Shown here piece after piece: positions 1 through 7,123 of a DNA stretch of 9,739 nucleotides. The notes beneath the pieces were generated by a model that was not told the DNA's origin, made no database searches, and worked only from the letters and a program-made list of their open reading frames with translations. Source of the stretch: Bacteroidota bacterium (GTDB taxonomy: Bacteria > Bacteroidota > Bacteroidia > Chitinophagales > Saprospiraceae); the NCBI GenBank assembly GCA_024277695.1, contig JAJRUR010000212.1, forward strand, positions 1-9,739, given 5' to 3'. Position 1 is the first letter of the stretch, and each line of letters opens with the position of its first letter. The translations under genes were made by a program, and so were the position numbers.

Positions 1-111
1 CTTATGCGCTTGACAGCTTATGCGCTTGTGATCCTCGATTTAGACATCTCGGATTATCTCGCTTATGCGCTTGACAGCTTATGCGCTTGTGATCCTCGAT
101 TTAGACATCTC
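1..111. repeat. Tandem direct repeat, 61-bp period, nested 16-bp sub-repeat
   Basis: Bases 1-50 recur exactly at 62-111, separated by 11 bases, giving a 61-bp period. Inside each unit the 12-mer cttatgcgcttg occurs twice, 16 bp apart (1-12 and 17-28; 62-73 and 78-89), so the array is nested. The first unit starts at base 1, so the array may continue to the left. A 104-codon open frame (4-318) crosses this region, but its translation is just the repeats and matches no protein family I recognise, so I treat 1-314 as non-coding. The rest of that stretch holds the two repeat types listed next, then an A/T-rich run to the end of the permease gene. Confidence 0.9.
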
Positions 112-280
112 CTCCCCCTAGCCCCCTCCAAAGGGGGACACCGTCACTGCGAGGAGGTACGACGAAGCAGTCTCAATCTTTCGGAGACAGTTTTTAACCG
201 CAAAGGATCAGCAAACAGTGTCCTCATCCTAGCCTCCTCCAAAGGGGTTGTCCTCCCCCTAGCCCCTCCGAAGGGGGATA
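110..280. repeat. Three copies of a ~30-bp C/G-rich hairpin element
   Basis: Copies lie at about 110-140, 221-250 and 251-280. Each follows the pattern tcctc-ccct-agcccc-tcc-aa-gggg. The first copy can fold with a 6-bp stem (ccccct 122-127, loop ccaa, aggggg 132-137). The third has a 5-bp stem (cccct 263-267 with agggg 272-276). The middle copy is degenerate, and the last two are directly abutting. None is followed closely by a T-run on either strand, so they do not look like intrinsic terminators, although they lie downstream of the minus-strand operon. Similar 'ccctagccccctccaaaggggg' units are, to my knowledge, scattered through many Bacteroidota genomes. Confidence 0.75.
143..180. repeat. 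Interspersed 'CGTCA-TGCGAGGAGG' element
   Basis: The stretch beginning cgtcactgcgaggaggtacg and ending in a cgaagcagtctcaatctt tail resembles a very widespread non-coding element. That element is often mis-translated as 'RHCEERSDEAI' peptides, and here one frame reads RHCEEVRRSS. It has short inverted arms: actgc at 146-150 and gcagt at 167-171. It carries no gene. The family match is from memory of the motif, not from a search. Confidence 0.65.
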
Positions 281-314
281 CCCATACGGATATTTCTTTT
301 TCAAAATCCAAGAA

Positions 315-1985
315 CTAAGCTAGTCTCTTCATAAACACTACATATAATAAAAAAGAAATCACAAAGCCGGTAAACCATGACAATTTATATAAGGCACTAA
401 GACTAGGAACAAAATAACCAATTAAGGCTATTCCAACCCCAAGAACAAAAGCATATACAGCAGAAAGATTAAATCCGTTTTTGTAATAAAATATACCATC
501 AAGCTTATACAATTCCGCCAGAGGCATATTGGTCTTCCGCACAACAAAATAATCGGCCAGCATGATACCCAATACAGGACCCAGCAATCCACTGACAAAA
601 ATCAGCAGAGAACTGATCTCATCAATCAGTGCCCAAGGAAAGATAAGGATACCAATAACTCCGGTAATCCATCCTCCCATTTTAAAACTAATCTTTTTGG
701 GTAATAGATTAGAAAAAGCATTGGAAGGTGCTATGACATTTGCTGCAATATTAGTACTCAGTGTAGCTATCAGCATAAATACTTGGGCCAATACTACCAC
801 CCATTTGTTATCAAATTTGTCTAAAAGTGTCACAGGATCCCAAGGTGCATCACTGGCAATCAATATATCATCAAACTGTATCAAAGCTGCACAAGTAAGA
901 AATATACCTACAAAAGAAAATAGCATCATCGTAGTCGGTAGCCCGATAAACTGCCCCATGATTTGAGCTTTTTGACTCCCTGCATACCGAGTAATGTCCG
1001 CTATACTCAAGGACATGGTAGCCCAAAATCCTACCATGGCCGTAAGCCAAAGCACATAAGACCACCATTTACTACCGGATGATGCTTCTTGACTTCGGAT
1101 CTTTACTTTTACTTTGGATGAAATATGTTCTTCATTTTTTAAGCGGATGTAATAGTCGGCGCTTGGATGGTAGCTTGCCATCTGCATTTCAGTACGATCC
1201 AATGGTATCCAAAATCCCTCGTCATCCCCCATCAACAACTGCATCTTGGTAGCTTTGATGCTTTTATCCAGATTACGTATGGGATTGATGCGCAATACAG
1301 CAGGGTTCTTTGTGTCATCGATCTCTGCCTCCGGTCTTTCCAATTGACTACTTTGTGCCAAAACTTGAGCAAATCCTCCTGCTTGACGTGCACCCCAAAA
1401 TATCAACAAAATGCCGATACCTACCAATATCGGAGCTGCATAAGCCTCCAGCCACTTGATGTGTTCGATGCCTTTCCAAATAAAATACATATTGATCAGC
1501 CAGAAAATACCAAAACTCACGAACTTGGCTATCGTGAGTCCGGTATCACCATCCAAACCCATGACGACATTATAGATAGAATATATCGCCAAGCCCCCTA
1601 TCCAAGTCTGTATCCCGAACCATCCACAAGCCACTAAAGCTCTTATAATAGCCGGAATATGAATTCCTCGAATACCAAACGAGGCTCGTCCGATTACAGG
1701 AAATGGTACACCGTATTTTACACCGGCATGTCCATTCAAGACCATCGGTATGGTAATAATCAAATTTGCCAAGCCTATAATAATCAAGGCTTCGTACCAT
1801 CTCAATCCGGATTTGATCATATAAGAAGCCAGCAGATAAGTAGGGATACAAACTACCATACCTACCCATAAAGCGGCCAAATTCAAACTCGTCCAAGTTC
1901 TGTCTTCCGGTGCTACAGGAGCCAAATCCTCACTGTATAGAGGAGAATTGCTAAAATCTTCTTTTAATATTTTAATTTCCTGCAT
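315..1985 (-). CDS. NCS1-family nucleobase/hydantoin:cation symporter with periplasmic insertion
   Basis: This is a 556-residue inner-membrane permease of the NCS1 family (Mhp1, PucI and cytosine-permease type; LeuT fold), expected to import a nucleobase or hydantoin-like ring with a cation. The N-terminus has the family signature (SEDLAPVAPEDRTW, about 18-31). Twelve membrane segments can be placed at about 32-56, 62-84, 107-138, 150-169, 180-200, 307-330, 343-370, 395-417, 437-455, 458-480, 508-527 and 535-552. Probable ligand residues by alignment to Mhp1 are N35 (TM1), W122 and Q126 (GWFGIQTW, TM3), W321 (TM6) and N412 (TM8). The loop after TM2 (NGHAGVKYGVPFPV) is typical. The protein is longer than the usual 450-500 residues because of a hydrophilic insertion at about 210-305, between TM5 and TM6. 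The ATG lies 3 bp after the aminotransferase stop, suggesting translational coupling as the last gene of the operon. Substrate is uncertain; uracil or thymine is favoured from context. Confidence 0.88.
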   Translation of the reverse strand: MQEIKILKEDFSNSPLYSEDLAPVAPEDRTWTSLNLAALWVGMVVCIPTYLLASYMIKSGLRWYEALIIIGLANLIITIPMVLNGHAGVKYGVPFPVIGRASFGIRGIHIPAIIRALVACGWFGIQTWIGGLAIYSIYNVVMGLDGDTGLTIAKFVSFGIFWLINMYFIWKGIEHIKWLEAYAAPILVGIGILLIFWGARQAGGFAQVLAQSSQLERPEAEIDDTKNPAVLRINPIRNLDKSIKATKMQLLMGDDEGFWIPLDRTEMQMASYHPSADYYIRLKNEEHISSKVKVKIRSQEASSGSKWWSYVLWLTAMVGFWATMSLSIADITRYAGSQKAQIMGQFIGLPTTMMLFSFVGIFLTCAALIQFDDILIASDAPWDPVTLLDKFDNKWVVVLAQVFMLIATLSTNIAANVIAPSNAFSNLLPKKISFKMGGWITGVIGILIFPWALIDEISSLLIFVSGLLGPVLGIMLADYFVVRKTNMPLAELYKLDGIFYYKNGFNLSAVYAFVLGVGIALIGYFVPSLSALYKLSWFTGFVISFLLYVVFMKRLA

Positions 1986-1988
1986 AGG

Positions 1989-3320
1989 CTAGATAGTGTA
2001 TCCATCAGCTATATGTAAAGCTTCCGAAATGATGCTCAAGCCTTCATCTATTTCTTGCTTTGAAATGCTCAAAGGCGGACAAATAAAAATAAAATTCCAT
2101 TTTACAAATGTAAACATACCTAAGGCTCTGATTTTGGCAGCCACCTCAGCCATCACTTTCATTTCAGATTGCTGCGCATTCCAAGGAGCCATCGGCTCTT
2201 TTGTCGTACGATTCTTTACGATCTCCAAACAACCCAGCAGACCGGTATTTCTCCAGTCACCTATCGAAGGGTGCTCTTCCATCATCTCGCTCATACGAGC
2301 ATCCATGTATCTTCCTGAACGCTGAGCTTGCGTGATCAGGTCTTCACTTTCGTAAATGTCCAATACCGCCAAGGCAACCGCACAAGATACCGGATGCGCA
2401 GAATATGTCAAGCCCAAAGGCAAATAGCGATCATCAAAAGCTCGCGCAATTTTTTCTGTAGTAATGATAGCCCCTAAAGGCAAATACCCACTCGTCAGAC
2501 CTTTTGCCATACATAATATATCCGGAGTGATGCCGTGATGATCTACACCAAACCACTTACCCGTACGTCCAAAACCGCTCATCACCTCATCTGCTATAAA
2601 TAATATGCCGTACTGCTCACATAAATTTTTGACCCTTGCCAGATAATTTGGTGGATACTTTATGCAACCGGAGGAGCCGGACTCTCCTTCCATCAGGATT
2701 GCAGCAAAATTTTGAGGTCCTTCATATCGCAAAACTTGATGCAGGTTTTCGAGTGCTCGCTCACCACACTCTTGGACTGACTCCGAATACCAAGGGCAGC
2801 GGTATGCATAGGGATTTTGGACATGTACTACATTGGGCATCTGCTGCGCATCCACTTGTAGGCGGCGAGGATCACCACCTGCTGTGATCGCTCCCATCGT
2901 CGCTCCATGATAGGATCGATATTGCGTCATAATCTTATGTCTGCCTGTATAGAGACGCGCCAGCTTGATCGCGTTCTCGATCGCTTCGGCACCACCAAGT
3001 GTAAAAAAAGTCTTTTTTAGATCTCCGGGGGTAATATTTGCGAGACGCTTACCCAACAGTCCTCGAACTTGAGTGGTAAAACTAGGTGCTACATAACTAA
3101 GATCATTCATTTGATTTACTACAGCCTGCGTTAGCTCTTCTCGGCCGTGACCTACATTGACATTCATCAATTGAGAAGAGAAGTCCAAGTATCGCTTACC
3201 GTCTTGATCATAGATATAGACTCCTTTGGCACTTTTGGCTTGGATAGGCTGGACTTGATTTTGGATAGACCAAGAAAAGTAAGTATAATCCAAATTATTT
3301 TGTAAGATTTCGTTGCTCAT
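1989..3320 (-). CDS. Class-III PLP aminotransferase, probably beta-alanine/omega-amino acid:pyruvate type
   Basis: This 443-residue cytosolic enzyme is a fold-type I, class-III (subgroup II) aminotransferase. Visible landmarks are the cofactor phosphate loop GGAEA (109-113), YHGAT with the ring-stacking Tyr (137-141), E211 in LMEGESG, the PLP-pyridine Asp D244 in IADEVMSGFGRTG, the Schiff-base Lys K273 in AKGLTSGY, and T305 in GLTYSAHP. Length and motifs fit omega-amino acid:pyruvate, beta-alanine and taurine transaminases. It sits between an acylating semialdehyde dehydrogenase and an NCS1 permease. The simplest role is therefore conversion of beta-alanine (or 3-aminoisobutyrate) to malonate (or methylmalonate) semialdehyde. 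Taurine, GABA or another omega-amine is possible, because substrate choice in this family cannot be read from motifs. The ATG start is followed directly by recognisable N-terminal sequence. A 79-bp gap separates it from the upstream dehydrogenase, with no promoter element recognised in it. Confidence 0.88.
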   Translation of the reverse strand: MSNEILQNNLDYTYFSWSIQNQVQPIQAKSAKGVYIYDQDGKRYLDFSSQLMNVNVGHGREELTQAVVNQMNDLSYVAPSFTTQVRGLLGKRLANITPGDLKKTFFTLGGAEAIENAIKLARLYTGRHKIMTQYRSYHGATMGAITAGGDPRRLQVDAQQMPNVVHVQNPYAYRCPWYSESVQECGERALENLHQVLRYEGPQNFAAILMEGESGSSGCIKYPPNYLARVKNLCEQYGILFIADEVMSGFGRTGKWFGVDHHGITPDILCMAKGLTSGYLPLGAIITTEKIARAFDDRYLPLGLTYSAHPVSCAVALAVLDIYESEDLITQAQRSGRYMDARMSEMMEEHPSIGDWRNTGLLGCLEIVKNRTTKEPMAPWNAQQSEMKVMAEVAAKIRALGMFTFVKWNFIFICPPLSISKQEIDEGLSIISEALHIADGYTI

Positions 3321-3399
3321 ATTCCTTACATTTCGTTTTCGTTTTATTACTAAAGCAAATCATTTTTTATAGCCTACATAACAGCACGCAAACCACTCG

Positions 3400-4860
3400 C
3401 TAACTCATCCAATTTGTCTTATCTTCGGGATTCCATTTGATGGTCGTTTTCTTATTTTGTGTCCAAAACTCTATCGAAGATCTCCCCGTAATATCACCCA
3501 CTCCAAATTTGGAATCATTCCAACCACCAAAGGGAAAGGGCTCGCGAGGTACCGGTACACCGATGTTGACACCGATCATTCCTGCACTTGCCCTTTGGAT
3601 AATTTCTTTTGCCAGTCCGCCACTTTGTGTAAATACCGCAGCGGCATTGCCATAGTTTGAAGCATTTTCTACAGCGATAGCTTCATCGATGTCCCGTACT
3701 CTTATGATCGAAATCACCGGACCAAAAATCTCTTCTCTAGCCACAGCCATATCCGGTCTAACCTCATCGATGATCGTAGGACCTACGTAATAGCCTCCTT
3801 CTTTGTCAGGAACTGTGGCATTCCTACCGTCAACAAGGATTTTTGCACCTTCATTTTCAGCTTGAGTGATATATCCCTCAATGCGCTTTTTGGCTGCAGC
3901 ACTGATTACTGATCCTAAGTTTTGTCCGGGGACCAATTTCTTTGCCTCGATGACCATCCGATCGATAATATGCTGAACATCTGCCACACCAACCATTACG
4001 GAAGCTGCCATACAACGCTGGCCTGCACATCCCGCCATAGAAGCTACTACATTATCTGCTGTCATCTGAGCGTGTGCATCAGGAAGTACAATTAAATGAT
4101 TTTTAGCTCCTCCTAATGCTAGACAACGCTTCAGTTGAGATGTAGCTCTAGCATATACGATTTTTGCTACTTTGGTAGATCCTACAAAAGATACCGCTTC
4201 AATATCCGGATGATCACAAATAGCTTCTACAAGTTTTTTGCCACCATGCACGATATTAAAAACACCGTCAGGCAGCCCTGCTTCTTTGAGCAATTCGGCT
4301 ATACGCAGGGTACTGAGCGGTACGAACTCTGAAGGTTTTAATATCATCGTATTGCCCAAGACTAATGCGTTAGGTATCGTCCAATGTGGCACCATATTCG
4401 GAAAGTTAAATGGAGTAATACAAGCTACTCCTCCCAAAGGCTTCCGCTCCATACGACACTCTACTCCCCGGCTTACTTCTTGGATTTCATGATGTACTAT
4501 CTGAGGAAGCGAAACAGCAAATTCGCACAACTCCATACTTTTGAGCAGCTCTGCTTTGGCCTCGTCATAGGTTTTGCCATTTTCTAATACGACCAAATTT
4601 GTAAGCTCTTCGACATGCTGTTCTAGTAAAGTCCGATATCTAAAAAATATCTGAACTCGCTCCTTAAGGGTTTTTGATGACCATTCCGGAAAGGCTTTTT
4701 TGGCTGACAATACTGCAGCTTGCAATTCCTCATTTCCCGAAAGGGGAACACTACCTATCACTGTACCATCGCGTGGATTGATCAACCGGAGTACATCGGC
4801 TTCCGAACGGGTAAACTGTCCGTCGATAAAGTTTTCTACTTTGGTATGCTCTAAGCTCAT
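3400..4860 (-). CDS. mmsA: CoA-acylating (methyl)malonate-semialdehyde dehydrogenase
   Basis: This ALDH-superfamily enzyme of the MmsA/IolA group oxidises malonate or methylmalonate semialdehyde with NAD and CoA to acetyl-CoA or propionyl-CoA, releasing CO2. With the ATG at 4860 it is 486 residues, the usual family length, opening MSLEHTKVENFIDGQF. Seen, in that numbering: ITPFNFPNM (148-156), ILKPSE (173-178), GST at 227-229 in the NAD-binding fold, and the catalytic Cys C283 in AGQRCMAAS. The motif LGGAKNH (249-255) replaces the ELGGK of hydrolytic ALDHs, so the usual general-base Glu is absent. That is the hallmark of the CoA-dependent group. The frame stays open to a TTG at 4890, but that TTG lies inside a promoter-like TATCTTTG, so I prefer the ATG. 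It is the first gene of the three-gene minus-strand operon and would act downstream of the aminotransferase. Confidence 0.92.
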   Translation of the reverse strand: MSLEHTKVENFIDGQFTRSEADVLRLINPRDGTVIGSVPLSGNEELQAAVLSAKKAFPEWSSKTLKERVQIFFRYRTLLEQHVEELTNLVVLENGKTYDEAKAELLKSMELCEFAVSLPQIVHHEIQEVSRGVECRMERKPLGGVACITPFNFPNMVPHWTIPNALVLGNTMILKPSEFVPLSTLRIAELLKEAGLPDGVFNIVHGGKKLVEAICDHPDIEAVSFVGSTKVAKIVYARATSQLKRCLALGGAKNHLIVLPDAHAQMTADNVVASMAGCAGQRCMAASVMVGVADVQHIIDRMVIEAKKLVPGQNLGSVISAAAKKRIEGYITQAENEGAKILVDGRNATVPDKEGGYYVGPTIIDEVRPDMAVAREEIFGPVISIIRVRDIDEAIAVENASNYGNAAAVFTQSGGLAKEIIQRASAGMIGVNIGVPVPREPFPFGGWNDSKFGVGDITGRSSIEFWTQNKKTTIKWNPEDKTNWMS

Positions 4861-4887
4861 AGTATATTTTTTGATTGGTTCTACTTT

Positions 4888-4895
4888 CAAAGATA
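4888..4895 (-). promoter_or_regulatory. Bacteroidota-type -7 promoter element for the mmsA operon
   Basis: On the minus strand these bases read tatctttg, an exact match to the Bacteroidota sigma-factor -7 consensus TAnnTTTG, in an A/T-rich setting 27 bases before the mmsA ATG. A start site a few bases downstream would leave a short leader of about 20 nt. I see no TTG at the expected -33 spacing, so the match rests on the -7 box and its position alone. Confidence 0.5.
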
Positions 4896-4998
4896 TTATA
4901 ATTTGTAAGAATCTCGTCTTTAATACTGTCTTAATCGTGTTGTGGCTATTGATCCTTTAGAATTTAGTTTAAATTGCACCTTCAATATATTTTTGATT

Positions 4999-6381
4999 AT
5001 GAAAAGCTCATTGATTACTCTTATTCTATTTTTTTTGTCCTTTGGTGGCATACATGCTCAAGAGGAAGCTAAACTATTAGGTCGATGGTCAGACCCAACA
5101 TTGGCAGAAGCCTTTTTTGGTCGTTATAACGAAGTCTGGGGCTATGCACAGGACGGTAAAGAGTATGCTATTATCGGTTCGACTTTTGGCACCCACTTTA
5201 TTGATGTCACCGACCCGAATAATCCGCAAGAGCTGATCAGAGTAGGAGGAAAAGCTCAAGGTACCGGGCTCATCCATCGCGACTTTCATAATATGGGCAC
5301 ATATCTTTATGCAGTAGCAGATGAGGGAGCGAGTAGTTTGCAGGTGATGGATATGAGCGGACTCCCCGATACGGTAATCGTGGTCTATGATAGTTCAGAG
5401 TATATCCAAAGGTCGCACAATATATTTATCGATACAAGCAGTGCCTTGCTGTATGCCGTATCTGTGCGCTCGTCTGTAGGCGGTGGTCTGGTAGTATTGG
5501 ATATATCTATACCACAGGAGCCCAAATTAGTCAACAGCCTCAACATGATTGATGGAGTGTCGGTAAATCCGCATGATGTATTTGTTCAGCGTGATACCGT
5601 TTTTATAAATAATGCCCGAGCCGGATTGGTGATTGCTGATTTTGTTGATCCTCAAAATCCAAAACTGATTAGTTCTTACGAAGAATACCAGGAAATGGGT
5701 TATAATCATTCGGGCTGGGCTACACCGGATATGGATATTTACTATATGGCTGATGAGACTTTTGCTACGCGGATCAAAGTATTGGACTTGAAGGATATTT
5801 CAGAACCTGAAGTCATCAGTGTACTCAATATCCGGGACACGATCAATGATGGGCTACCGCATAATCCACTATGGTTTTGTAACCGATTATATGTAGCAAG
5901 CTATTACGATATGTTACAGGTATATGATGTCTCCGACCCTGCTAATCCTGAGCGGATCCTTTATTACGACGATGATCCATCGCCAAATGATGGAAAATTT
6001 AGAGGTGCATGGGGAGTATATCCTTATCTACCGTCCGGATCAATCTTACTCTCCTCATTGGATAGCGGATTGTATGTGTTTGAGGGCTTAGATGGGAGCG
6101 ATTGTTTTGACGATATTTCTTCTATAGCCGATCTGAGGGATGCAGCAAAATTTTCCATGGTACCTACAGTAAGTACGGGAAATTTTAGCATCCGGTCGGA
6201 CTGGACTCAAGAGTACCGGTGGTCAGTATTTGATTTCAAAGGCAGGTATCTCCATCGGGGTCAGCAATCTACATCGAGTATGTTGGATCTAAGTTATTTG
6301 CCCAATGGCATCTATGTACTGCATTTGCAAGCACCATCCGGCGAATCACTCGGATCAGTACGCTGTATAATACAGCATTAA
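4999..6381 (+). CDS. Secreted LVIVD beta-propeller protein, choice-of-anchor B type
   Basis: With the ATG at 4999 the protein has 460 residues and begins with a clear signal peptide: a hydrophobic core (5-16) and a likely cleavage after GIHA, before Q21. A longer frame from a GTG at 4942 would bury this signal, so I reject it. The body has seven LVIVD-like repeats at about 67-80, 114-126, 164-178, 210-224, 259-273, 306-320 and 358-364 (for example FIDVTDPNNP, LVVLDISIPQEP, LQVYDVSDPANP). These suggest a seven-bladed propeller. Each central blade begins with a His motif: FHN 96-98, SHN 139-141, PHD 191-193, NHS 236-238 and PHN 287-289. The C-terminus (about 385-460: VFDFKGRYL, then LPNGIYVLHL) resembles a type IX secretion sorting domain, with a weak PNP motif. 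The protein is therefore probably exported to the surface or medium. Its function is unknown. It stands alone, divergent from the mmsA operon. Confidence 0.85.
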   Translation: MKSSLITLILFFLSFGGIHAQEEAKLLGRWSDPTLAEAFFGRYNEVWGYAQDGKEYAIIGSTFGTHFIDVTDPNNPQELIRVGGKAQGTGLIHRDFHNMGTYLYAVADEGASSLQVMDMSGLPDTVIVVYDSSEYIQRSHNIFIDTSSALLYAVSVRSSVGGGLVVLDISIPQEPKLVNSLNMIDGVSVNPHDVFVQRDTVFINNARAGLVIADFVDPQNPKLISSYEEYQEMGYNHSGWATPDMDIYYMADETFATRIKVLDLKDISEPEVISVLNIRDTINDGLPHNPLWFCNRLYVASYYDMLQVYDVSDPANPERILYYDDDPSPNDGKFRGAWGVYPYLPSGSILLSSLDSGLYVFEGLDGSDCFDDISSIADLRDAAKFSMVPTVSTGNFSIRSDWTQEYRWSVFDFKGRYLHRGQQSTSSMLDLSYLPNGIYVLHLQAPSGESLGSVRCIIQH

Positions 6382-6405
6382 AGCTAAAGCTCAGACGATT
6401 TTTAT

Positions 6406-6413
6406 TAACTTTG
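6406..6413 (+). promoter_or_regulatory. Bacteroidota-type -7 promoter element before the hydrolase-parAB cluster
   Basis: The bases taactttg match TAnnTTTG exactly, 29 bases before the hydrolase ATG and 24 bases after the propeller gene's stop. The spacing to the start codon is almost the same as for the element before mmsA. No convincing -33 TTG is visible. It would drive the downstream cluster of four closely spaced genes. Confidence 0.5.
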
Positions 6414-6442
6414 TGCTCAACAGATAATTTTATACTATTTAT

Positions 6443-7120
6443 ATGGAATTTACATTTTACGGACATGCTTGCTTTGAAATCGAAGTCGGAGAGAAAAAGT
6501 TACTTTTTGATCCCTTCATAAGCCCGAATGCACTGGCCAAAGATATAGATGTGTCAAAAATTGATGTAGATTATATTCTGCTGACCCACGGTCATGAGGA
6601 TCATGTAGCGGATGTAGAGACAATATCCAAACAGTCAGGGGCTACAGTTATTGCTAATTATGAAATCATCCAATGGTTTGGGCAGAAAGGAGTGCAGGGG
6701 CATGCTATGAATCACGGAGGCAAATGGACATTTGATTTTGGCACGGTAAAAATGGTACAAGCTGTACACACATCTTCTATGCCCGATGGTAGTTATGGTG
6801 GAGAAGCAGCCGGATTTGTAGTAATGACTCCGGGAGGAAATTTTTATGTAGCCGGCGATACTGCACTACACTACGACATGAAACTCATTGCTGAGATTTG
6901 TAAACTGGATTTTGCTGTGCTACCTATAGGAGACAACTTTACTATGGGATATGAAGATGCCGTTACAGCAGCAAAATTTGTCCAATGTGACAAGATTATT
7001 GCTGTACATTATGACACTTTTCCGTATATTGTAGTCGATCATGAAAAAGTCCAATCCGAATTTGAACTTGCCGGAAAGGAAATTCATTTTCTAGAAATCG
7101 GAGAAAGCATAACGCTGTGA
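6443..7120 (+). CDS. UPF0173 metal-dependent hydrolase, metallo-beta-lactamase fold
   Basis: This 225-residue cytosolic protein belongs to the UPF0173 family (B. subtilis YtkL-like), a compact metallo-beta-lactamase-fold group whose physiological substrate is not established. The metal ligands are all present: H49, H51, D53 and H54 in THGHEDH, H109 in AVHTSS, D139 in VAGDTAL and H189 in AVHYDTFP. The N-terminus (FYGHACFEIE) and the MPDGSYGG stretch are typical, and the length is normal for the family. There is no signal peptide. The gene is 3 bp upstream of parA, close enough for translational coupling. It is probably the first gene of the cluster, behind the TAACTTTG element at 6406. A link to chromosome partition is suggested only by position. 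Confidence 0.88.
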   Translation: MEFTFYGHACFEIEVGEKKLLFDPFISPNALAKDIDVSKIDVDYILLTHGHEDHVADVETISKQSGATVIANYEIIQWFGQKGVQGHAMNHGGKWTFDFGTVKMVQAVHTSSMPDGSYGGEAAGFVVMTPGGNFYVAGDTALHYDMKLIAEICKLDFAVLPIGDNFTMGYEDAVTAAKFVQCDKIIAVHYDTFPYIVVDHEKVQSEFELAGKEIHFLEIGESITL

Positions 7121-7123
7121 TCT

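Noticed and set aside
110..280. Hairpins as rho-independent terminators of the minus-strand operon
   Set aside because: The stems are only 5-6 bp and no T-run follows on the minus strand.
4..318. 104-codon open frame over the repeat region
   Set aside because: Its translation is the tandem and interspersed repeats themselves (including RHCEE), with no family resemblance and no plausible start context.
871..1896. Additional frames overlapping the permease, transaminase, dehydrogenase, ParA and ParB genes on either strand
   Set aside because: They lie inside well-supported genes, have no recognisable domains, and look like by-products of the real frames.
4988..4995. TATTTTTG as a promoter for the propeller gene
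   Set aside because: It matches TAnnTTTG but ends only 3 bases before the ATG, so transcription would start at or inside the gene, and no -33 element is seen.
4942..4998. GTG-initiated N-terminal extension of the propeller protein
   Set aside because: It would place 19 residues before a clear signal peptide that begins at the ATG at 4999.
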